DNA of 64,000 nucleotides from Mangrovimicrobium sp048323675. Its GTDB lineage: Bacteria; Pseudomonadota; Gammaproteobacteria; Pseudomonadales; Halieaceae. The notes beneath the pieces were generated by a model. The model had not been told where the DNA came from, ran no database searches, and worked only from the letters and a program-made list of their open reading frames with translations. Location of the stretch: positions 62,001 to 126,000 of the forward strand of contig NZ_JBLWFK010000008.1 of the NCBI RefSeq assembly GCF_048323675.1, read 5' to 3'. Of the stretch, positions 17,696 to 25,903 are shown piece after piece. The position numbers were made by a program, and so were the translations under genes. The first letter of the stretch is position 1. Each line of letters opens with the position of its first letter.

Positions 17696-18463
17696 CTACT
17701 CACCCTTCCACTGCGGCTTGCGCTTCTCCGCGAAGGCCCGCGGCCCCTCCTGCGCGTCCTCGCTGTTGTAGCAGTGCTCGGAGGCGTGGCGTGCGGCCTG
17801 CAGGGCCGCGGCGCGCCCCATCTCGGTGGCCAGCATGACCGTTTCGCGGGCCGCCTTTACCGAAAGCGGGGCGCCTTCGAGAATCTCCCCGGCCAGCTCA
17901 AGTGCGCAATCCAGTAACGCTTCCGGCTCCGCCAGGCGATTGACCAGGCCAATCTCGTAGGCGCGCTGGGCCGTGACCGGCTTACCGGTGAGCAGGATCT
18001 CCATCATGATGCGCTGGGGAATCATGTGGATCAGCGGCGAGGCCCAGGGCGAGCTGCGGCCGACCTTGACCTCGGTCACGGCGAATTTCGCCGCGGTACT
18101 GGCCACGCAGAGGTCGCAGGCCTGGGCGATCATCCAGCCGCCGGCGAAGGCCACGCCGTTGACCGCGGCGATGGTGGGCTTGGACAGTTCGATGGTGTCG
18201 TAGGGCAGCGGGAACATGTCCCGCGGCGGCACCTTCATCCCGGTGCTGACCATCTCCTTGAGGTCACCGCCGGCGCAGAAGGCCTTGTCGCCACTGCCGG
18301 TGAGGATCGCCACCCGCAGCGCCGGGTCGTTTTCGAAGCGCTCCCAGGCCGCGAACAGGCCCTCGCGCACTTCCCTCAGCAGGGCGTTGCGCGCCTCCGG
18401 GCGGTTGATGGTGATGATCGCGATACCGTCAGTGCGGGCATCGAATAAAACAGCGTCGGACAT
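17696..18463 (-). CDS. Enoyl-CoA hydratase/isomerase family protein
   Basis: 255-aa crotonase-fold protein. The CoA/oxyanion loop AFCAGGDLKEM is at about 61-71, and AVNGVAFAGGWMIAQACD at about 100-117. Of the two Glu residues used by classical enoyl-CoA hydratase, the first position is Met111 (GGWMIA rather than GGCELA) while Glu131 (TEVKVG) may be the second. It may therefore be an isomerase, hydrolase or other crotonase rather than a standard hydratase. It sits upstream of nothing on its strand, ending the run that includes acyl-CoA dehydrogenase and CoA-transferase genes. Confidence 0.9.
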   Translation of the reverse strand: MSDAVLFDARTDGIAIITINRPEARNALLREVREGLFAAWERFENDPALRVAILTGSGDKAFCAGGDLKEMVSTGMKVPPRDMFPLPYDTIELSKPTIAAVNGVAFAGGWMIAQACDLCVASTAAKFAVTEVKVGRSSPWASPLIHMIPQRIMMEILLTGKPVTAQRAYEIGLVNRLAEPEALLDCALELAGEILEGAPLSVKAARETVMLATEMGRAAALQAARHASEHCYNSEDAQEGPRAFAEKRKPQWKGE

Positions 18464-18479
18464 CGGGGTGCCTCCGGAA

Positions 18480-18544
18480 GGGGTCAGAGCCTTGCCGAAC
18501 CGGGGTCAGAGCCCTCGGCGGCCGAAAAAGGGCTCTGACCCCGG
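18480..18544. repeat. REP-like palindromic repeat, copy D with an extra half-site
   Basis: A hairpin with 15-bp arms (18500-18514 and 18530-18544) carries the GGGGTCAGAGCCC core. A further direct half copy GGGGTCAGAGCC lies at 18480-18491. It separates the hydratase start from the acyl-CoA dehydrogenase stop. Confidence 0.8.
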
Positions 18545-18552
18545 ATAAGTAC

Positions 18553-19719
18553 TCAATACGAACGCGGCAGTTCCAGCACGTGCTCGGCAATAAAATTGAG
18601 GATCATGTGCGGGCTGACCGGCGCGGTGCGCGGAATCAGCACTTCGCGCAGGTAGCGTTCCACGTGGTATTCCTGCGCGTAGCCCATGCCCCCCAGGGTC
18701 AGCATCGCGGTGTGGCAGGCTTCGAAGCCGGCTTCCGCGGCAAGGTATTTGCCGGCGTTGGCCTCGACCCCGCACTCCTCGCCCTTGTCGAACAGGTTGG
18801 CCGCCTTCAGCAACATCAGGCTGGCGGCTTCCAGCTGCGCCCAGCACTTGGCCAGCGGGTGCTGGATGCCCTGGTTCATGCCGATCGGGCGGTCGAAGAC
18901 GATACGCTCGCGGGCGTAGCGTGCGGCCCGGTCGATAGCTACCTTGCCGAGGCCGATGGCCTCTGCGCCGAGCAGGATGCGCTCCGGATTGAGGCCCTTG
19001 AGGATGATCCTGAAGCCTTCGCCCTCCTCGCCGATGCGGTCTTCCTCCGGGATGAACAGGTCGCTGATGAACACCATGTTCGAGCCCACCGCGTGGCGAC
19101 CCATCTTGGGAATGATGCGGTGCTCGATATTGGCGCGATTGAGGTCGGTGAAGAACAGCGACAGCCCCTGGGTCTTGCGCGTGCACTCTTCCAGCGGCGT
19201 GGTGCGCGCCAGCAGCATCATCTTGTCGGCGACGTGGGCGTTGGTAATCCAGATCTTTTCGCCATTCACGCGGTAGCCGCCAGCGACCTTTTCCGCGCGG
19301 GTCTTCAGCCTGGTGGTGTCCAGGCCGACGTTGGGCTCGGTGACCGCAAAGCACATTTTCTGTTCGCCGGAGAGAATTGGCGGGATCATCCGCTGCTTCT
19401 GTTCCTCGGTGCCGAACAGCTCGATCGGTTCCAGGCTGAACACCGGGCCGTGGACGGCGGAGGCGGCGCTCATGCCGCCGCCGGCCTCGGAAATCGCCTG
19501 CATCATGATCGCGGCCTCGGTGATGCCGAGACCGGCGCCGCCAACGGATTCCGGCATGGCAATCCCCAGCCAGCCGGCCTCGGCCAGGGACAGGTGAAAA
19601 TCGCTCGGGAACTCGCCGCTGCGGTCGTGCTCCAGCCAGTACTCGTCGCTGAACTGGGAGCAGTGCTTGAGTACGGCCTCGCGGATATTGCGCTGGTCGT
19701 CAGTAAGGGAAAAATCCAA
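18553..19719 (-). CDS. Acyl-CoA dehydrogenase family protein
   Basis: 388-aa flavoprotein of the acyl-CoA dehydrogenase family, which introduces a 2,3 double bond into acyl-CoA. FAD/substrate motifs are FAVTEPNVGLDTT and VNGEKIWITNAHVAD; the C-terminal LGGMGYAQEYHVERYLRE block is typical. Where most members have the catalytic Glu (Y-E-G-T), this one reads RTAPVSPHM, so the usual base is missing. Some family members place the base elsewhere, or pair an active with an inactive subunit. It lies 21 bp downstream of the CoA-transferase gene, so the two are probably cotranscribed. Confidence 0.92.
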   Translation of the reverse strand: MDFSLTDDQRNIREAVLKHCSQFSDEYWLEHDRSGEFPSDFHLSLAEAGWLGIAMPESVGGAGLGITEAAIMMQAISEAGGGMSAASAVHGPVFSLEPIELFGTEEQKQRMIPPILSGEQKMCFAVTEPNVGLDTTRLKTRAEKVAGGYRVNGEKIWITNAHVADKMMLLARTTPLEECTRKTQGLSLFFTDLNRANIEHRIIPKMGRHAVGSNMVFISDLFIPEEDRIGEEGEGFRIILKGLNPERILLGAEAIGLGKVAIDRAARYARERIVFDRPIGMNQGIQHPLAKCWAQLEAASLMLLKAANLFDKGEECGVEANAGKYLAAEAGFEACHTAMLTLGGMGYAQEYHVERYLREVLIPRTAPVSPHMILNFIAEHVLELPRSY

Positions 19720-19740
19720 TGTCCTATCCTCGCAGTTTAT

Positions 19741-20934
19741 TCAGAGCACAGTGCCGGTTGCGGAGTCCGGCGCAGCATCCTGTTCTTTCTCTGTATCCAG
19801 TCCGAACTCCCGGAACACCTCGTCGGTGTGTGCGCCGAGGGTCGGCGTGGGACCGTGCACCTTGCCCGGGCTCTGTGAGAACCACGTCGGCACACCGGGA
19901 AAACGCACTTTACCGCTGGCTGTCTCCACCTGTTCAAAAAACCCCACCGCGTTCAGGTGCTCGTTCTCGAACAACTCGTCCAGGGTGCGGATCGGCGCGC
20001 AGGGTACGTGCAGTTCGCGCAGCAGCGCCAGCCACTCGTCCGTGGTGCGCTCACTGAAAGTCTCCGCCAGCAGGCCGTAGACCCGGTTGATCTGCTTCGC
20101 CCGCTGTTCCAGCGTCGCCAGCTCCTCGCTGGCCCAGGCCGGTTGTACCGCATCGATAAACGCGTTCCAGTGCTTGTCGTTATAGACCAGTGCCGAGAGA
20201 TAGCCATCTTTGGTCTTGTAGGGCTGGCGGTTGGGAGCCAGCGCCCGGTGGTAACCGGCGGGGCCCAGCGGCGGGTTGAAGATCGCCCGGTCCGCGTGCT
20301 CCACCAGCAGGAAGGAGGCCATGGTCTCGAACATGCCCACCTCCACTTCCTGGCCCTCGCCGGTGCGTTCGCGGTGGAACAGGGCCATCACCGTGGCGTA
20401 GAGCACAGTCAGGCCGGCGACCTTGTCAGCCATGATGGTGCCGATGTAGTCCGCATCACCGGTCAGCATCTGCTGGGCCGCGACCAGGCCGCACTCGGCC
20501 TGGATGGTGTCATCGTAGGCCGGCAGGTCACCGTCGGGGCCGCGGCGGCTGTAGCCGTAGCAGTTGGTGTAGACAATGCGCGGATTGATGGCGCTGACCG
20601 CGACATAGTCGAAGCCCAGCCTGGCGATCGCCTTGCCGCGCATGGAGTGAATGAACACGTCCGCCGACTCGATCAGCTTGCGCAGGCTCTCCTTGCCCTC
20701 CTCGCTGCGCAGGTCCAGTACCACGCTGCGCTTGCCGCGGTTGACGTTGAGGAAGACACCGCTCATACCCGGCTCGACGCCGACGGAAACAAAGCGGGTG
20801 GGGTCGCCGGCGGGCGGTTCGATCTTGATCACGTCGGCGCCCATGTCGGCCATGATCTGGGTCGAGTAGGGGCCCATGACCATGGAAGTGAGGTCGATGA
20901 CGCGGACGCCTGTGAGGGGGCCGGATTTTTTCAT
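19741..20934 (-). CDS. CaiB/BaiF (class III) CoA-transferase
   Basis: 397-aa family III CoA-transferase that moves CoA between carboxylic acids. It starts with the typical GPLTGVRVIDLTSMVMGP and contains NRGKRSVVLDLRSEEG and the candidate catalytic Asp in LPAYDDTIQAECG (about 168). The length is normal. Upstream, across a REP-like hairpin, lies the third Rieske oxygenase on the same strand, and the acyl-CoA dehydrogenase follows by 21 bp. It likely supplies the CoA ester for beta-oxidation-type steps. Confidence 0.93.
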   Translation of the reverse strand: MKKSGPLTGVRVIDLTSMVMGPYSTQIMADMGADVIKIEPPAGDPTRFVSVGVEPGMSGVFLNVNRGKRSVVLDLRSEEGKESLRKLIESADVFIHSMRGKAIARLGFDYVAVSAINPRIVYTNCYGYSRRGPDGDLPAYDDTIQAECGLVAAQQMLTGDADYIGTIMADKVAGLTVLYATVMALFHRERTGEGQEVEVGMFETMASFLLVEHADRAIFNPPLGPAGYHRALAPNRQPYKTKDGYLSALVYNDKHWNAFIDAVQPAWASEELATLEQRAKQINRVYGLLAETFSERTTDEWLALLRELHVPCAPIRTLDELFENEHLNAVGFFEQVETASGKVRFPGVPTWFSQSPGKVHGPTPTLGAHTDEVFREFGLDTEKEQDAAPDSATGTVL

Positions 20935-20950
20935 TTGGAGCTCCGTAGCA

Positions 20951-20995
20951 GGGGTCAGAGCCCTTTTATGCTTTGCATAAAAGGGCTCTGACCCC
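20951..20995. repeat. REP-like palindromic repeat, copy E
   Basis: A perfect 21-bp-armed hairpin (20951-20971 and 20975-20995) with loop TTT begins with the GGGGTCAGAGCCC core. The inner arm TTTTATGC is unlike other copies yet still pairs fully. Confidence 0.85.
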
Positions 20996-21015
20996 GGTTC
21001 GCAGGTTGCGGCGGG

Positions 21016-22380
21016 TTATTGAATTTTGCGCGGCGCGCCCTCGCCCATGTATTTGGCGAGGTTGCGATGCAGGTTTGCGGTGCTGCGCTCCATGTAGGGG
21101 TTCGGGCGCGGGCCCATGAAGCCGAGGGATTTCATCCCCTGCTGTACCGCCGCCATGTTGGAGAAATCCTGCGACAGCACGTAACACCAGGCTTCCTCGG
21201 TGGCCTCGCTATACTCCCACTCGGTCTGCGGTTCCTCGCCCGCGGGGAACAGTTCATAGACCGCGCCCTCGAAGATGCACTTGTCCGGGTCGCCCTTGTA
21301 GGGGCGGGCGCTGTAGCAGAGCATGTTGTTGACCGCGTGGCCGATCTGGAAATTCGGGAACACCTGCCAGGCAGTGCCGGTCTTGCCCACATGGGACGGG
21401 TCGACCGTCGGCCAGACCACGCCGCGGGCCTCGTCGGTTTCCCTCGCCGACTTCAGCCAGTGCTGCAAGACCTCGCCGGGGGGCGTGCCCTCGGGCAGTT
21501 CGTCCTTGAGCCGGCGGGCGGCGTCCACCAGGGTCTGGGTAGTATTGGTATTGGCCTTTTCCCAGGTGAACTCCTGCATTTCAGCGGTGGAGATGCGCGC
21601 GTCGCCGGTGCCCAGGCGCAATTTGCCCTTCTGGTTCTCATCGACGTCCTTGGGCGCCTCATAGCCGATATGGCTGTGCTTGCCCTGGGCCTTCGCCCAG
21701 CCGCGGAACTCGCCGAACTTGTTGAACTCTGGGTGGGTGGTGGCCACGTGGTAGGTCTCGTTGAAGGCTTCCAGCGCGACCTTCCAGTTGCAGTCGAAAA
21801 TGCCCCACTTGCGCCAGCGCACGCGCATGTTCTGCAGTTCGAAGGGGTCGAGCATCTCCGGAATCGGCGCCAGGAATTCCTGCAGGGACTCGCTGTCCGG
21901 GTCCATGTTGATCCACACCCAGCCGCCCCAGGTATCGGTCTTCACCTTGACCAGGCCATCGCAGCCGGAGAGCGCGCCCTGCCAGTCCTCCTGGTGAGGG
22001 ATATGGGTGTTCTCGCCATCGAGGTCAAAACGCCAGCCGTGGTAGGCGCAGACGAACCCGGGCTTGCGCCCGGCGGCGTTGCGCTTGCCGGCGGGGGTGT
22101 CGACCAGCTTGCGACCGCGGTGGGGGCAGACATTATGGTAGGCCTGCAGGGTGTTGGCGTCGGTCCGCACGACCAGGATCGAATCGTCCATCACGTCGAA
22201 GGTAATAAAACTGCCGACCTCGGGCAGGTCTTCCACGCGGCCTGCCTGCAGCCAGACCTTGCGCCACAGCAGGTCCTGTTCTGCCCGGGCGTACTCCGGC
22301 GAAATATAGGCCTCCACGGGAATGCAGACGGCTTCGGTGAGTTCCTCGACGGATTCGATAATGTTGCCACGGTCATTCAT
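21016..22380 (-). CDS. Rieske non-haem iron oxygenase alpha subunit 3
   Basis: 454-aa Rieske oxygenase, paralogous to the truncated enzyme at the left edge. The [2Fe-2S] ligands are in CPHRGRKLV and CAYHGWRFD, and the mononuclear iron ligands in ETYHVATTH and an Asp in LSQDFSNM. It is the first gene of a minus-strand run leading into CoA-transferase and acyl-CoA dehydrogenase genes, and diverges from a GntR regulator 240 bp away. It may start breakdown of the substrate handled by those enzymes. No electron-transfer partner is encoded close by. Confidence 0.93.
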   Translation of the reverse strand: MNDRGNIIESVEELTEAVCIPVEAYISPEYARAEQDLLWRKVWLQAGRVEDLPEVGSFITFDVMDDSILVVRTDANTLQAYHNVCPHRGRKLVDTPAGKRNAAGRKPGFVCAYHGWRFDLDGENTHIPHQEDWQGALSGCDGLVKVKTDTWGGWVWINMDPDSESLQEFLAPIPEMLDPFELQNMRVRWRKWGIFDCNWKVALEAFNETYHVATTHPEFNKFGEFRGWAKAQGKHSHIGYEAPKDVDENQKGKLRLGTGDARISTAEMQEFTWEKANTNTTQTLVDAARRLKDELPEGTPPGEVLQHWLKSARETDEARGVVWPTVDPSHVGKTGTAWQVFPNFQIGHAVNNMLCYSARPYKGDPDKCIFEGAVYELFPAGEEPQTEWEYSEATEEAWCYVLSQDFSNMAAVQQGMKSLGFMGPRPNPYMERSTANLHRNLAKYMGEGAPRKIQ

Positions 22381-22515
22381 TGCTTGGCGCTCCCGGGTTG
22401 GTATTGCGGAAATTTATAAGCGTGGTGCTGGCTGCGGCCGGGGGGCCACGCCCGTCCGGACGGTGGACTCCCGGCACAGGGAAGCATTATTGTCCAGATG
22501 ATAATCTCGAATGGT

Positions 22516-22546
22516 ATTGCACAAAACTGGCCATAACCAGTGCAAA
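22516..22546. promoter_or_regulatory. Imperfect dyad in Rieske/GntR divergent promoter region
   Basis: TTGCAC and CTGG (about 22517-22530) are mirrored by CCAG and GTGCAA after CCATAA, with extra bases in the left half only. It is a possible operator for the adjacent GntR regulator, but alignment to a known operator was not possible. Confidence 0.3.
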
Positions 22547-22620
22547 TACAGACAATTTGCTTTAATGTCCGTATGTAATTTCCGACTTGTAGCTCTAACC
22601 CCGGAACCCATACCATCCCC

Positions 22621-23409
22621 ATGGACAGCGACAAGAACAGTGACGCGGGCAGAACCAGCGCGCTCACCCAGGTAGACAGCGCCAGCCGGCGCCCGCTCTA
22701 CCTGCAGGTAGCGGGCATATTACGCGATGAAATTGTTACCGGGGTGTATCCCGTGGGCGCCAAGCTGCCCACCGAAGACGGCCTGTGCGAACGCTTTGCC
22801 GTGAGCCGCTACACCGTCCGCGAGGCGCTGCGCCTGCTGCGGGAGGACGGGCTGGTGACCTCGCGCAAGCGCGCGGGCACCATTGTCATCCCGCCGCGGG
22901 TGTCGGGAAGCGATATCCAGCAGGTCATGTCGATCAATGACCTGCTGGCCTTCGGCAGCGGCACGCGCTTCGACATCGAAACCATGCACACGGTGACCGC
23001 GGACGAAAGCCTGGCCCGGCACGCAGGGGTACCTGCCGGCGAACAGTGGCTGGCGGTGCTCGGCTACCGCTACACCGACGACAGCGGGCCGCCCGCCTGC
23101 CGCACCGAGTACTACATCAATCGCGCCTTCGCCGCCGTGGGGCGCCTGTTGCAGCGCCACGAGGGGCCTATCTTCCCGCTGATCGAGGACCTGTTCGGTA
23201 TCAATATCGTGAAAGTGGAGCAGCAGATCGCCGCGACCACCCTCGACGAAACACTGGCGACGCCGCTGGGGGTCGACATCGCCTCTGCCGCGCTGCAAAT
23301 CCGCCGCACCTATACCACGGCCGACGCCACGGTAGCCCAGATCACCATCAACACCCACCCCGCCTCGCGTTTCCAGCACTCCATGAGCATGCGCCGGGTG
23401 CGTACCTGA
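22621..23409 (+). CDS. GntR-family (HutC/UTRA) transcriptional regulator
   Basis: 262-aa regulator with an N-terminal winged HTH (about 24-88, including GAKLPTEDGLCERFAVSRYT and VREALRLLREDGLV) and a C-terminal UTRA ligand-binding domain (about 100-255). It diverges from the third Rieske oxygenase gene and is the obvious candidate regulator of that minus-strand catabolic run. Effector unknown. Confidence 0.9.
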   Translation: MDSDKNSDAGRTSALTQVDSASRRPLYLQVAGILRDEIVTGVYPVGAKLPTEDGLCERFAVSRYTVREALRLLREDGLVTSRKRAGTIVIPPRVSGSDIQQVMSINDLLAFGSGTRFDIETMHTVTADESLARHAGVPAGEQWLAVLGYRYTDDSGPPACRTEYYINRAFAAVGRLLQRHEGPIFPLIEDLFGINIVKVEQQIAATTLDETLATPLGVDIASAALQIRRTYTTADATVAQITINTHPASRFQHSMSMRRVRT

Positions 23410-23442
23410 GCGGAGCCGGGCCCGGGCCGGCGCCAGCGTAAG

Positions 23443-23475
23443 CAAAAAAAACGCCCCGCACTGGGCGGGGCGCTC
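23443..23475 (-). terminator. Rho-independent terminator after SulP gene
   Basis: On the minus strand GCGCCCCGCCCAGTGCGGGGCG folds into a strong stem and runs into eight T residues. It lies about 10 nt after the SulP stop codon. Confidence 0.85.
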
Positions 23476-23485
23476 AGGCGGGGAT

Positions 23486-25126
23486 TCAGGCGGGCGCCAC
23501 GTCCATGCCAGACGGCAACCGGGATTGCCTGCGGGGCAATTTGAGCTGTGCCGCCTGCAGGGCTTCCAGCCGGGTGCCGTAGTTGCCGTTACCGGGAATA
23601 CCGTTGTTCAGGCCGCGCAGGACAGCGGCGACCTCGGTACACATGCCCGCCAGGAACAGCGTCTTGCCGCTGGTGCGGGCATCGGTGGCAATGGTCTCGA
23701 TGGCCAGCGCCGCGGACAGGTCGAGGAAGGGAACCCGGCTGAAATCGAGGATCATCACCTGGGTCCCCGGCTCGTTGAACGCCCGCACATGGTGGCCGAG
23801 GTCCGCCGCCGCACCGAAGCTCAGCGGGCCGCCGAAGTCGAACAGGGATACCCGCTCGCCCAGCTCTTCCAGGATGGCTTTTTCCTGCGGCGAATCGAGA
23901 TGCTCCGGCAGGTTCTTCAGGCTCTCGATCTGGGACCTGGCCACCTGGCGCACAAACGCCAGGGCCGCCAGCACCACGCCGACACCCACCGCAGTAATCA
24001 GGTCGACGAACACCGTCAGCCCGAGCACCAGCACCATCAGGGCGAGATCCCAGCGCGGGCCGCGGTGGGCGCGCTTGAGGTAGCTCCAGTCGATGATGTC
24101 GAGGCCGACCTTGACCAGGATGCCGGCCAGCACCGCGTGGGGAATGTTCGAAGCCAGCGAGCCGAGCCCCAGCACCACCGCCAGCAGCACCAGCGCGTGG
24201 GTCATACCGGAAATCCGGGTGGCGCCGCCGCTGCGGATATTGACCACCGTGCGCATGGTCGCGCCGGCGCCGGCAATGCCGCCGATAAAGCCGGCCACGG
24301 TGTTGCCGATGCCCTGGCCGATCAGCTCCCGGTTGGAGTTGTGCCGGGTGCGGGTCATATTGTCGGCCACCAGCGAGGTCAGCAGGCTGTCGATGCTGCC
24401 GAGCAGGGCGAGGATTGCCGCCGCCTCGATCACCAGCATCAGGCTGTCGCGCTCGAACACCGGCATGTGCAGGTCGGGCAGTCCAGTGGGAATCTGGCCC
24501 AGCACCGGCACATCCAGCGCCACCGTCGCCAACACGGTACCCGCGATCAGCGCCGCCAGCGGCGAGGGCACGAAACGCCCCCATTTCGCCGGCCACAGGA
24601 AGGTCATGGCCAGGGTGCCGATACCCAGCGCCAATGCGGTGAAGTTGATATCCGAGAGCGCCGTCGGCAGGTAGACCAGCGCCTCCACCGGCTCACCCGG
24701 GGGCGCGTGACCCAGCAGCCGGCCCAGCTGGAGAATGATGATGATGGCGCCGATGCCCGACATGAAGCCGGAGATCACCGGGTAGGGCACCAGGCGGATG
24801 TACTGCCCGAGGCCCAGCATGCCGAACACGATCTGCAGCAGCCCGGCGAGAATCACCGCGGTCAGCACCAGCTCGACACTGCCCGAGAGACTGGCGAACA
24901 GCCCCGCCAGCACCACCACCATGGGGCCGGTGGGACCGGAGATCTGGGAGGGTGTGCCGCCGGCGAGGGCGGCAAAGAAGCCGACGGCAATCGCGCCGTA
25001 GAGGCCGGCCACCGGGCCGAGCCCGGAGGCGACACCGAGGGCGATGGCCAGCGGCAGGGCGACCACGCCGGCGGTGATACCGCCGGTGATGTCGCCGCGC
25101 AGGTGGCTCAGGTCAAGCCCGCGCAT
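23486..25126 (-). CDS. SulP-family anion transporter with STAS domain
   Basis: About 546 aa. An SLC26/SulP membrane domain of roughly 10-14 helices (for example GITAGVVALPLAIALGVASG near the N-terminus) is followed by a cytoplasmic STAS domain (about 430-530). The preferred ATG at 25126 has GGAGAAGG about 5 nt upstream; a GTG 15 nt further out lacks this spacing. The start lies within the last codons of the carbonic anhydrase gene, so translation is probably coupled. Pairing with a beta-carbonic anhydrase points to bicarbonate rather than sulfate as substrate. Confidence 0.92.
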   Translation of the reverse strand: MRGLDLSHLRGDITGGITAGVVALPLAIALGVASGLGPVAGLYGAIAVGFFAALAGGTPSQISGPTGPMVVVLAGLFASLSGSVELVLTAVILAGLLQIVFGMLGLGQYIRLVPYPVISGFMSGIGAIIIILQLGRLLGHAPPGEPVEALVYLPTALSDINFTALALGIGTLAMTFLWPAKWGRFVPSPLAALIAGTVLATVALDVPVLGQIPTGLPDLHMPVFERDSLMLVIEAAAILALLGSIDSLLTSLVADNMTRTRHNSNRELIGQGIGNTVAGFIGGIAGAGATMRTVVNIRSGGATRISGMTHALVLLAVVLGLGSLASNIPHAVLAGILVKVGLDIIDWSYLKRAHRGPRWDLALMVLVLGLTVFVDLITAVGVGVVLAALAFVRQVARSQIESLKNLPEHLDSPQEKAILEELGERVSLFDFGGPLSFGAAADLGHHVRAFNEPGTQVMILDFSRVPFLDLSAALAIETIATDARTSGKTLFLAGMCTEVAAVLRGLNNGIPGNGNYGTRLEALQAAQLKLPRRQSRLPSGMDVAPA

Positions 25127-25772
25127 GGCCCTTCTCCACACCGGACACGCCGATCGCCGCTCGGTTCAGGGGGACCAGCTGGCGGGTCTGCTCGTCAAAC
25201 TGCAGCACTTCGCCGGTCTCGATGTTGTAGAGCCAGCCGTGCAGGTGCAGGCGCCCGCTGGCCAGCTTCGCCGCCACCGCCGGGTGGGTGCGCAGGTGCT
25301 GCATCTGCAGCGCGATGTTCTCCGCAGTGACGCAGTCCAGGTGCTCACTGCACAGCTCGCCCTTCTGCTCGCGGACCACTTCCACCGCCGCGCGGCAGTG
25401 GCCGAGCCACTCCTTGACGTGGGGCAGCGAGGCCAGCGATTCGGGATTCAGGGCGCCTTTCATGGCCCCGCAATCAGTGTGGCCGCAGACCACGATGTGC
25501 TCGACGCCGAGCGCGGCGACCGCGTACTCGATGGAGGCCGTCATGCCGCCGGTCTGGTTGCTGTGCGGCGGTACCACGTTGCCCGCGTTGCGGCAGATGA
25601 ACAGTTCGCCGGGCTCGGTCTGGGTGATCAGGTTGGGGTCGATGCGCGAATCCGCACAGGTGATGAACAGCACTTCGGGCTGCTGGCCGCCGGCCAGCTC
25701 GCGGAAGCTGTCGGCTTTCTCGGGGTAGATTTCGCGCTGGAATTTGGCGACGCCGGACAGGACTCGGTCCAT
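25113..25772 (-). CDS. Beta-class carbonic anhydrase
   Basis: 219-aa beta-carbonic anhydrase that interconverts CO2 and bicarbonate. The zinc site is visible as CADSR (Cys39, with Asp41/Arg43 dyad) and HTDCGAM (His and Cys near 96-99). ATG 25772 is preceded by GAGGAG. It forms a two-gene unit with the SulP gene, whose start overlaps its end, and diverges from a LysR-type gene that probably regulates it. Confidence 0.95.
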   Translation of the reverse strand: MDRVLSGVAKFQREIYPEKADSFRELAGGQQPEVLFITCADSRIDPNLITQTEPGELFICRNAGNVVPPHSNQTGGMTASIEYAVAALGVEHIVVCGHTDCGAMKGALNPESLASLPHVKEWLGHCRAAVEVVREQKGELCSEHLDCVTAENIALQMQHLRTHPAVAAKLASGRLHLHGWLYNIETGEVLQFDEQTRQLVPLNRAAIGVSGVEKGHARA

Positions 25773-25833
25773 GGTTACTCCTCGTTACAGTCTGGTGAGG
25801 TACTTCAAATACGTGGCACAGAAAAATTATCCT

Positions 25834-25881
25834 GATAACTTCATAGGTGTATATCACTATCGCTGATAGTATTTAGTTATC
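25834..25881. promoter_or_regulatory. Nested palindromes in carbonic anhydrase/LysR divergent promoter
   Basis: ACTATC-GCT-GATAGT (25856-25870) is a perfect dyad inside a wider pair GATAACT (25834-25840)/AGTTATC (25875-25881). ATAG at 25866-25869 and TTAT at 25877-25880 have the 7-nt spacing of an OxyR half-operator, which is notable because the adjacent regulator is OxyR-like. The region is much more AT-rich than its surroundings, as expected of a promoter. Confidence 0.5.
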
Positions 25882-25903
25882 ATAGAAATGAGGGAGTCCC
25901 CGG

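Noticed and set aside
23525..25330. 601-codon plus-strand open frame over SulP and carbonic anhydrase
   Set aside because: Antisense to genes with clear transport and zinc motifs; its translation is low complexity with no domain.
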